From positions 181,688 through 245,687 of the forward strand of contig NZ_JAAHGO010000003.1 of the NCBI RefSeq assembly GCF_010672455.1: 64,000 nt of DNA. The letters run 5' to 3'. Shown here one piece after another: positions 54,713 through 61,861 of this stretch (positions are counted from its first letter, which is position 1; the number at the start of each line of letters is the position of its first letter). A program made the position numbers and the translations under genes. This DNA is from Okeania sp. SIO2C9 (GTDB lineage: Bacteria; Cyanobacteriota; Cyanobacteriia; Cyanobacteriales; Microcoleaceae). The notes below the pieces were generated by a model, which saw nothing but the letters and a program-made list of their open reading frames with translations, did not search any database and had not been told where the DNA came from.

Positions 54713-56083
54713 TTAGTTTTTTTTGCTTTCCTTTTCACTGGCAAATAGTTTTGTATATTCAATAGGAAGACGTTGTACCTCTGAGACAATCCCAACAATT
54801 CCTTGTTCTCGGTCAACATAGTTAACATATTGCCAAACAATATCGCCCTGCTGATTGATTTCAAACCCTCTTCCAGAAACAGATTCCGTGATTAGTAAAT
54901 TACCGTTAGGTAACCACTGATTTTTGCCCATGGCTAGAGTGTAGAAAGGTTGCTCTGCACTACCTTCAAAGAAAACTTTACTGGTGTTGTCTTTTAAAGA
55001 AATAAGCCAAATACGGCTTTTAGCATCATCAGGATTTAGCGAGTTATTTCTATTATTATCAAAAACAGAGATGGTATTACCATCTATAAAATCTGGGTCA
55101 TGGTGTTGTATAAAATCACCTGTGATAATAGTCTTGATCTTACCAGTATCTGCGTTGAAGACAACAATACTATTAATATTGCGCAGAGATAGCATGACAT
55201 CCCCTCTCTCAAATACCCCTTCCTCCATAGTTAGAGGAAATGGTTCAACATCATTCATGTGCAAAATATCGTTTCTATCTTTACCACCTCCTTGGTTGAG
55301 TTTCAAAGCAAAATCTTTAAAAGGGGTTAAATACAGAAATGCAGAATAACCATTATTCCTTAAAATTTTGGGTACAGACCACTCCCTCAAAATTTTACCT
55401 TCTGGTGATACTTCTAAAAGTGTTTCTTCAAAAATGGGTGGTTCAAGATGAGGCAACTCTGGTGTGCTTTCTGTGTGATACCTCCGGCCAGATACCCATA
55501 AGTTTCCATCATCATGTCTATGGAGTGAATGGTGTGTCATATAAGGTAAACGCCAAACAACTTTTCCTTCACGATCTATGCGAATTAGTCCAAAATAGTC
55601 AAAGTTAAAAACTAGGTCTCCATTTTCCATAACAACCGCCCCATGGATTTGACAAGCGGGTTTTTCCTTAGGCAAAATGTTCTTGGGCAAATGATCAGGG
55701 TTAGGCCACATCTCAAACCAGTTTATGTCCCACTTATGGACTACTTTACCTTGCGAGTCAATAATTTCCGCCGTCAAATTATCATTAGATGTTACCTTAG
55801 TGACTAAATTTAAGCCTTCATAGGGCTGGGCAATATCATTACTAATTTCAGGGAAGGGCTTATCTAAGCGTTGATAGTGTACAGGTAGTTTTCCTGAAAC
55901 TTGGTTACGAATTTTTTTGTAGCCCTGCATTGCTTTTGCATAATACTTATAGGGAAAAAGCTTAAAGTCTCTGACCAAAAAACCGCAAAAAAAGACAAGA
56001 ATTGTACAGGCAGTAATAAAACCTGCGAAACTAAGTTTATCTGAATTAATTTTAACCATCTTTGTCATAATTCTTCGTATCAA
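54713..56083 (-). CDS. Membrane-anchored arylsulfotransferase (ASST)-like protein, copy 1
   Basis: 456 residues. A single N-terminal membrane anchor ('LSFAGFITACTILVFFCGFLV'), then a beta-propeller of the arylsulfotransferase (Arylsulfotran_2) type: 'CQIHGAVVMENGDLVFNFDYFGLIRIDREGKVVW', 'HHSLHRHDDGNLWVSGRRYH', 'NSIVVFNADTGKIKTII', 'FIQHHDPDFIDGNTISVFDN' and 'GRGFEINQQGDIVWQYVN'. The conserved His residues in 'MTHHSLHRHDDG' and 'QHHDPD' could form an active site. True ASST moves sulfate between phenols without PAPS. It starts 4 bp after the PAPS-type sulfotransferase gene, so sulfation of an envelope component is plausible. Paralogue of 60117-61520. Confidence 0.82.
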   Translation of the reverse strand: MIRRIMTKMVKINSDKLSFAGFITACTILVFFCGFLVRDFKLFPYKYYAKAMQGYKKIRNQVSGKLPVHYQRLDKPFPEISNDIAQPYEGLNLVTKVTSNDNLTAEIIDSQGKVVHKWDINWFEMWPNPDHLPKNILPKEKPACQIHGAVVMENGDLVFNFDYFGLIRIDREGKVVWRLPYMTHHSLHRHDDGNLWVSGRRYHTESTPELPHLEPPIFEETLLEVSPEGKILREWSVPKILRNNGYSAFLYLTPFKDFALKLNQGGGKDRNDILHMNDVEPFPLTMEEGVFERGDVMLSLRNINSIVVFNADTGKIKTIITGDFIQHHDPDFIDGNTISVFDNNRNNSLNPDDAKSRIWLISLKDNTSKVFFEGSAEQPFYTLAMGKNQWLPNGNLLITESVSGRGFEINQQGDIVWQYVNYVDREQGIVGIVSEVQRLPIEYTKLFASEKESKKN

Positions 56084-56086
56084 TCT

Positions 56087-57583
56087 CTAGTTAATTGATT
56101 TATCTTTCAACTGAGCGTAAACAAAGTTTACTTCTTCCAATAGCGAACTAGATATCGCACTGGTATCAATTTCCTTGGGTCTTGGATGATGTATGCGAGT
56201 TGCTGATGCCATCAATGCCTCTGGATTAGAGCTATCCACGATATCTGCCAATACTCTCAAGCCATTTTCAGGATGTTCACAGAAAGCATCGTAGTTAAGA
56301 AAATTCAGAAAATTACTCTCCTGTGCTAAAAGGTGTTTGTAACTTGCAACCCAGTATTCTAACCAGAAAGCGAGAGAATCAGTATCTTTTGACTGCCGTT
56401 GGTCAAACCAAGCATCAAAATCGACAGGACGAAGATTTTGTCCGAAATCATAGTGACCAATTGCTCGCATATAGTCTGACGCAAAGCTATCTTCTTGATG
56501 AATACGAAGAAAGTTACGATGTTGCTTCAGTAGAGAGGCGGTGTGATTTAATGGGTCTCGGAAAGGAATAATAATAATTGAATCAGGAAATAGTTGATTC
56601 AGCATCATTGTTCGCGCAATATTGAGGTTATTTTTCGATACATAGCGGCTTCCCTCTGCACCTTGTTGTTTGCGTAGCAGAATAATCTTACGCATATGAC
56701 TGGAGAAAAATTCCTCAAATTCTTCGTCTCTTTCATTATCCCAAGGAATAATACGATCTTTGTGATAATGTCGTTTCCAAAATGTCTTCCATACGACTTC
56801 TTCTAATGCTTCTGGACTATCTGGCGTAACTTGCATCCCATCACCATGTGCCCTTTCTTGAGATTCAACTGTCTTCTGAAAAGATTTTGAGAAACGATCC
56901 CATAGACAAGGAATTAAAACAAATGGCATATCACGATAACAATGAGTTGCAAACTCTGGCGTACTGGCGAAGCATTCAAGTAATAATGTTGTTCCTGCTC
57001 GCGGCAGTGCAGTTATAAAAATTGACCTCTCAGTGCTAAAGGAGGACAATTCCTTAGAAAACATGGAATCTTCCATATCTGCCAATGCTATCTGGGCAGT
57101 AGAAGTATTAAAGGCCAGATAGTACAATGCTCGATCGAGTCCAGAAAAATTACTGGCTTGAACCCGACCTGATGCTTCCCCACCAGACTGTTGCTGAGTT
57201 GTTTGGGCTTGCCGAGGTTTAAGAAACAACACAATCACAGCAAGGACAGTGCTGATAATTAGAAATACCGGAGAAAGAAGGGTTTTAAAGACAGCATCTA
57301 GAGATAGCCAACCCAACTGTTCACCTAGCCATAGTAGTCCTAGAGGTAGCACAACAGATGCAATTCCACCAAAAGCAAGAATAAAAAATAATCCAAACAG
57401 ATGTTTAGCGTTTTTTTGCAGTAAGGATTCTTTTTCCTCTTCACTAAGCTCAGAAGAACGAATTACGTCTAAACAACTACTACCTATGGCAGTAGTCTCT
57501 TTGCTCTTTTCGACTAGCTGGAAACGCTGCACTAATATGAGGAAACCGACAACAAATAAAGTAGCACCTATCCAGTGGCTCAT
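56087..57583 (-). CDS. Sulfotransferase family protein with N-terminal membrane helices
   Basis: 498 residues. Three N-terminal membrane helices (about 2-20, 65-90, 100-125), then a PAPS-dependent sulfotransferase domain: 5'-phosphosulfate-binding loop 'SIFITALPRAGTTLLLECFAS', 'ARTMMLNQLFPDSIIIIPFRDPLNHTASLLKQHR' (3'-phosphate loop), and 'FLNFLNYDAFCEHPENGLRVLADIV' near the end. Stop and start codons of the small membrane protein upstream overlap (57580-57583), and ASST follows at 3 bp, giving one operon. Acceptor unknown, probably a membrane or periplasmic glycan or lipid. Confidence 0.87.
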   Translation of the reverse strand: MSHWIGATLFVVGFLILVQRFQLVEKSKETTAIGSSCLDVIRSSELSEEEKESLLQKNAKHLFGLFFILAFGGIASVVLPLGLLWLGEQLGWLSLDAVFKTLLSPVFLIISTVLAVIVLFLKPRQAQTTQQQSGGEASGRVQASNFSGLDRALYYLAFNTSTAQIALADMEDSMFSKELSSFSTERSIFITALPRAGTTLLLECFASTPEFATHCYRDMPFVLIPCLWDRFSKSFQKTVESQERAHGDGMQVTPDSPEALEEVVWKTFWKRHYHKDRIIPWDNERDEEFEEFFSSHMRKIILLRKQQGAEGSRYVSKNNLNIARTMMLNQLFPDSIIIIPFRDPLNHTASLLKQHRNFLRIHQEDSFASDYMRAIGHYDFGQNLRPVDFDAWFDQRQSKDTDSLAFWLEYWVASYKHLLAQESNFLNFLNYDAFCEHPENGLRVLADIVDSSNPEALMASATRIHHPRPKEIDTSAISSSLLEEVNFVYAQLKDKSIN

Positions 57584-57849
57584 TGTGCCTCCTTTTGACT
57601 ATCATTTTGACCATCATTGTCTTCTTTAGATTGCTTACGTTTCCGCAGAAGTCGCTTAATGGGATACCACAAAAAGCCAAATAAGGCTGCGAGAATGCCT
57701 GCAAGAAGGGCAAAAAAAGCACCAATGGCAGCTAGGCCTGCACCAGGACCCACATAGGCCATAGCAGGTTGAGAAATAATGAGGATTATGAATAGGGAGG
57801 CCAGAAATAATTGTACAAATGTTAATAGCTGTTTCATTTTTTTTGACAT
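57580..57849 (-). CDS. Small Gly/Ala-rich membrane protein of the sulfotransferase operon
   Basis: 89 residues. A signal-type helix ('LTFVQLFLASLFIILIIS...QPAMA'), then 'YVGPGAGLAAIGAFFALLAG', a glycine-rich second helix, and a basic-then-acidic tail ('KRLLRKRKQSKEDNDGQNDS'). No known function; such proteins with 'YVGPGAGL' occur next to sulfotransferase/ASST genes in other bacteria, as I recall. Overlaps the sulfotransferase start by four bases. Confidence 0.75.
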   Translation of the reverse strand: MSKKMKQLLTFVQLFLASLFIILIISQPAMAYVGPGAGLAAIGAFFALLAGILAALFGFLWYPIKRLLRKRKQSKEDNDGQNDSQKEAQ

Positions 57850-58105
57850 CAGTCTCAGTAAAGATTACAAGTATTTACCAAATAATACTAAAACAATATC
57901 GCCAATATTGCCCTTGAAGAAAAAGTTTTATGAAGATTTTGTACCTAAATTTACAAAATCTTCATAACAAATATAATTCCAATTATGATGGATTAGATTG
58001 GGCTTACCTAAGTAAGCAATTGTTATTCTTTTCCAATCTTTGCCAAATCTGTTTGAAACTCTCCTTGAAATTTTTCTTGATATCTTAACCTGTGAGGAAT
58101 GAAAC

Positions 58106-59746
58106 ATGTCAGAAAAACTCATTAATCAATATCCTCGTTATGAATTTAAAATTTGGCTTTTTGCAGGTTGTGCATTTTTGATCCTAGCTATATTTGCATT
58201 TGGGACTCAAGTTTTTAATCTAATGCTAGCTGGAGATGGATTGTATGATTTTGTATCTCCAATTCCTACTCAGTACAACGGGACAATCGCTATTGGTAGA
58301 TATCTTTCTCCTCTTATTTGGAAATTTTTTGGAGATAATGAACTGGCTAATTCTTTCTTATATCTCTATTTCTTCTCATCGATTTGGATATTTTTCTCTC
58401 TATTAATTTCTCGAACAAACTATATGTCGCCATTTTCGGTTTTTATTTCATCCTCCATTTTTTTATTTACTCCGTCTTTGATTGAAATGTCTGCTTTTCA
58501 GATTGATATTCCAGTTCGTTCTACAGGAATTATCTTACTAGGTATCGCGCTATATTTTTGCTGGATTAAAGATAATAATATTTCAAATAGAAGCTATATA
58601 AGTATATTTAACTTGAAATCAATTTCTATATCAGTAATTTGCTTAATTGCCTGTGCTGCATGTTATCAGCCAATAGCCCTAATGTTTATACCAGGATTTT
58701 TACTCATATCACTTTTTAATCAGGACTTACGCTTGATCAAGATTGGAAAAGTCTTACTATTGTGCATTATCAGTTTAATTATCTATTTTTTATTATGGAA
58801 ATTTTTATTGTCAATTTATGATATTGATTTGATTCCTGCTGGTAATCAATACAATATTGTTACAATGGGAAAAATGGCAAAATCACAAAGGCTGATAGAA
58901 TTATTTAAAAATTTAATTGAATTTATTATTCTTCCCAAAAGTAGTATGCCTACTTTTATAAGCATCTTTATTACTTTATTTTCAGCCCTATCAATTTATA
59001 TATTTATACCCAGCAAAAAATTCCCCAAAAAATTAATTTTGACTTCAATTTTTATAGTTTTACTTATTGGTCTTATGCCTACTTTAATTTTTATATATAA
59101 AGGCACATTTAATGCATTAAGACCACAAGCATTGCTAGGAATGTATTTTCCTCCTGCCCTACTAATTGGTGTTGGTGTTGAAAAAGCAAAAGTATACGAT
59201 CTAAAAATAGGTAAATACTTTTATATTATCGCTTTCTTTTTGATTGGAGTACAATCTTTTCAAACAAGCTCTATGATCACTTATAAACAAGCAGCTTACG
59301 AAAAAGATATTATTACGGCGCAAGCAATTTTATCAGATTTAATGGACATAGCTCCCAATCCAGCTTTCATAACAGTTAACATTTTGATTGAAAAATCAAG
59401 TAGCACTATTACTAGAGGATCAGGAACAACTTATACTCCTGAGAGAAGTTATAACTCTTTACCTAGTAATAGATGGAGTGGCATTACTGATTGTCATGTA
59501 TTTGACTGCCAGCCTCAACGTGTTGATGCGCTATTAAAGATAGTAGCACCTCCACAAGTTACATTAATTACAAAGAAGCTAAAAGCTGATGATCTCAATA
59601 TTCAAGGAATTAAAGATCCCTTCAGAATGGAAGAACTGCCTTCATGGCCTCAAAAAAACAGTATAAAAGTTTTGTCAGATAATTCATTAGTCCTAAAAGT
59701 AGCTGGCGCAAATAAAAAACTTTTTGGTTCTGTTAAAAACAATTAA
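58106..59746 (+). CDS. Polytopic membrane protein, GtrII-like glucosyltransferase family
   Basis: 546 residues with about ten membrane helices, and a C-terminal ~120-residue soluble domain ('TYKQAAYEKDIITAQAILSD...IEKSSSTITRGSGTTYTPERSY'). An early acidic loop after the first helix ('MLAGDGLYDFVSPIPTQYNG') matches the position of catalytic Asp/Glu residues in GT-C fold glycosyltransferases, and the overall pattern resembles the GtrII family of O-antigen glucosyltransferases. It lies divergently from the sulfation operon and between two ASST genes, so it may decorate the same surface glycan. The family assignment is moderate. Confidence 0.65.
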   Translation: MSEKLINQYPRYEFKIWLFAGCAFLILAIFAFGTQVFNLMLAGDGLYDFVSPIPTQYNGTIAIGRYLSPLIWKFFGDNELANSFLYLYFFSSIWIFFSLLISRTNYMSPFSVFISSSIFLFTPSLIEMSAFQIDIPVRSTGIILLGIALYFCWIKDNNISNRSYISIFNLKSISISVICLIACAACYQPIALMFIPGFLLISLFNQDLRLIKIGKVLLLCIISLIIYFLLWKFLLSIYDIDLIPAGNQYNIVTMGKMAKSQRLIELFKNLIEFIILPKSSMPTFISIFITLFSALSIYIFIPSKKFPKKLILTSIFIVLLIGLMPTLIFIYKGTFNALRPQALLGMYFPPALLIGVGVEKAKVYDLKIGKYFYIIAFFLIGVQSFQTSSMITYKQAAYEKDIITAQAILSDLMDIAPNPAFITVNILIEKSSSTITRGSGTTYTPERSYNSLPSNRWSGITDCHVFDCQPQRVDALLKIVAPPQVTLITKKLKADDLNIQGIKDPFRMEELPSWPQKNSIKVLSDNSLVLKVAGANKKLFGSVKNN

Positions 59747-59879
59747 TCCACAACAATTAGAAGTAGAAATCTTCTTGATGGACTCAAAATCAGCCACGGG
59801 AATTGAAGAAGCAGAACTAGATGAAATGTGAAGTGGAGCTTTGTAGGGAAAAAGAAGAATAATCGATGGCTGTGGCACG

Positions 59880-59972
59880 TCAGAGAGTCACATTTTTATG
59901 GTTTCCCATGAGAGCATGTTCAGGATTTTCACATAAAGCATCATAGTTAAAAAAGGTTAATAACTGTTTCAT
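59880..59972 (-). pseudogene. Fused remnant: start of the small membrane protein joined to a sulfotransferase fragment
   Basis: Reads MKQLLTF (the start of the small membrane protein, as at 57834) directly followed by FNYDALCENPEHAL (sulfotransferase, compare 'FLNYDAFCEHPENGL' in 56087-57583), then drifts to a TGA. A deletion must have joined the two neighbouring genes. It proves that a second small-membrane-protein/sulfotransferase pair once existed here, next to the second ASST gene. Confidence 0.82.
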
Positions 59973-60116
59973 TTTTTTGAGATTATTACTTAATGAAATT
60001 TACATTTTCTTCAGTATTAGCTTAACATAAGTTTCAAAGCCCAAAATTCTTTCTTTATATCTGTGAAGAAACGATCAAATAGGAGATGAAACGTGAACTT
60101 CATCTAAGTCCTCAAT

Positions 60117-61520
60117 CTATTCAGCAACGCCAACAAAAGATAAGCTCTTAGGTGCAAACCTCTGTGCTCTGATTACAACACCAACCCTATCGTCGCTCAA
60201 TTTATTCACATATTCCCAAACAATCTCTTTGTCACGATTGACTTCTAATATCCGCCCACCTGTTGACTCAGTAATCAGAATATTGCCATTAGGTAGAGGT
60301 TGTTGACTTCCGCGAAATTTAGCGTGCAAGGGGCTGTCTTTTGTTCCAGCATACTCCCAAACAATCTCTTGTGTTTTAGGATCGAGTTCTATAATTCTTG
60401 TAGCTCCTACTTCAGAGTTCACTTTTCCCCAATTATCGAAAATGAGGATATTACCATTAGGAAGTAGGTCAGGATCGTGTTGTTGAGAAAACATGTCTCT
60501 AGTCAACCACTTAACAAGCTTTGTTTGTCGATCTATAATTGCTATCGCGTTAATGTTGCGTACTGAAACCATCAAGTCCCCAGGCTCAACTTTGGGATGA
60601 TATTTCGCCCATTCTTCTGTAATTAGTTCAACATCATTCAAATGAGTCGGATCAAAATCGCCAGATGCGTGTTTTGGACTTGTGAAACTTCTATCAAAGC
60701 TCCAACTATAGTCCGAATTAGCAAATGCCTCCAAAAGTGAAATTTCCTCTAAAAACTCTCCATCTGGAGATGCAATGATAACCACATCTTTGAGGATTGG
60801 TTTCTTCCAAAAGTTAACTGATACTGGTGAGTTAGGAAGAATTCTAGGCCTTAGGTATCGTTGTATACGATTACCTTTGTCTTGCAATAAGTACATACCC
60901 GGAACATAGAAAAGACCATCATTGCCAAGATGTACATCGTGATGCGTACACTTTGGCAATGACCAGACAACATTGGAGTTTAGATCCAACTTCACAAGTC
61001 CACCACAATATGGTCTACCATTATCTATAAATGTAGCTACAAGCTCTCCATTGGGGAGTAATTGAGTTCCTTGCCAACAAGTCCATTCATCACCAAATTG
61101 CTTGTCTAAGAAAGGCGCTTTCTTACCCCATACATCGCTGTACTTAATGTACCACTCTTGGATAAGATTACCCTCCATATCAATAAGGAGGTTTGTACAT
61201 TTTTGACCATCATAAGCTGTAAAAAGCGTATAACCCTGATAGGATTTGTTTCTATCAAAAACTGTTACTCCACCATTTTTATCTTTTAAATTACTTCTTA
61301 AAGGAAATGTATGTAATTTTTTTGGATCGGGGGTAGATGATTGTTGGTTAACTAATGCCTCTACTCCTTGTCTTGCCTTCTTAAAAAAAGAATAAGGGAA
61401 AATTTTATATTCAACTATAATAACGCCACATAAGAAGGCTATAAATGCAGTTCCCATTACAAAGGAAAAGATGGGAATGTTATCTTTGGGAACATTGTCT
61501 TTCATAGGGCAAACACCCAC
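60117..61520 (-). CDS. Membrane-anchored arylsulfotransferase (ASST)-like protein, copy 2
   Basis: 467 residues; possible internal start at Met6 (MKDNVPKDNIPIFSF). N-terminal anchor ('FSFVMGTAFIAFLCGVIIV'), then the same propeller as copy 1: 'CWQGTQLLPNGELVATFIDNG', 'CTHHDVHLGNDGLFYVPGMY', 'SVRNINAIAIIDRQTKLV', 'FSQQHDPDLLPNGNILIFDN' and 'GGRILEVNRDKEIVWEYVNKL'. The histidine motifs are conserved. The last residues (FVGVAE) are encoded by a 'ggcgttgctgaata' sequence like an element I end. Its former operon partners survive only as the fused remnant downstream. Confidence 0.82.
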   Translation of the reverse strand: MGVCPMKDNVPKDNIPIFSFVMGTAFIAFLCGVIIVEYKIFPYSFFKKARQGVEALVNQQSSTPDPKKLHTFPLRSNLKDKNGGVTVFDRNKSYQGYTLFTAYDGQKCTNLLIDMEGNLIQEWYIKYSDVWGKKAPFLDKQFGDEWTCWQGTQLLPNGELVATFIDNGRPYCGGLVKLDLNSNVVWSLPKCTHHDVHLGNDGLFYVPGMYLLQDKGNRIQRYLRPRILPNSPVSVNFWKKPILKDVVIIASPDGEFLEEISLLEAFANSDYSWSFDRSFTSPKHASGDFDPTHLNDVELITEEWAKYHPKVEPGDLMVSVRNINAIAIIDRQTKLVKWLTRDMFSQQHDPDLLPNGNILIFDNWGKVNSEVGATRIIELDPKTQEIVWEYAGTKDSPLHAKFRGSQQPLPNGNILITESTGGRILEVNRDKEIVWEYVNKLSDDRVGVVIRAQRFAPKSLSFVGVAE

Positions 61521-61598
61521 TAAGGATTAGTCAATAAAATGATTTTAACTGAAAAGTTAACTAATCACAAGGAGAGATTGATTTTTTTGCTGAAAATG

Positions 61599-61721
61599 CT
61601 AAAGTTCTGTTGTCTGCCAAAAACTCAAGTTTTGATTTTTCCCTGCAACTACTACAGCAGCAATATAATTAGATTCAGGAATAAACTGATATAAATACCA
61701 ACGGGAAGCTTTTTGAAAATC
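61599..61721 (-). pseudogene. Possible gene-tail remnant, unknown family
   Basis: The minus strand encodes 40 residues ending in a stop: 'DFQKASRWYLYQFIPESNYI', 'AAVVVAGKNQNLSFWQTTEL'. The composition is protein-like, unlike random AT-rich translation, but there is no start codon and an in-frame stop lies just upstream. I do not recognise the source gene. The rest of 61521-61861 shows nothing clear. Confidence 0.4.
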
Positions 61722-61861
61722 TCAATTAATACTAATAAAAGGCAATTTTTTTATAAATAGGTTATAGTAAGGAGTAGGGTAGAATTTCATACAATTTTCC
61801 TTTCTCCTTACTCCCGAAGGAGGGATTATATAACTATATTTAAGTCTCTATCCCTACCTCC

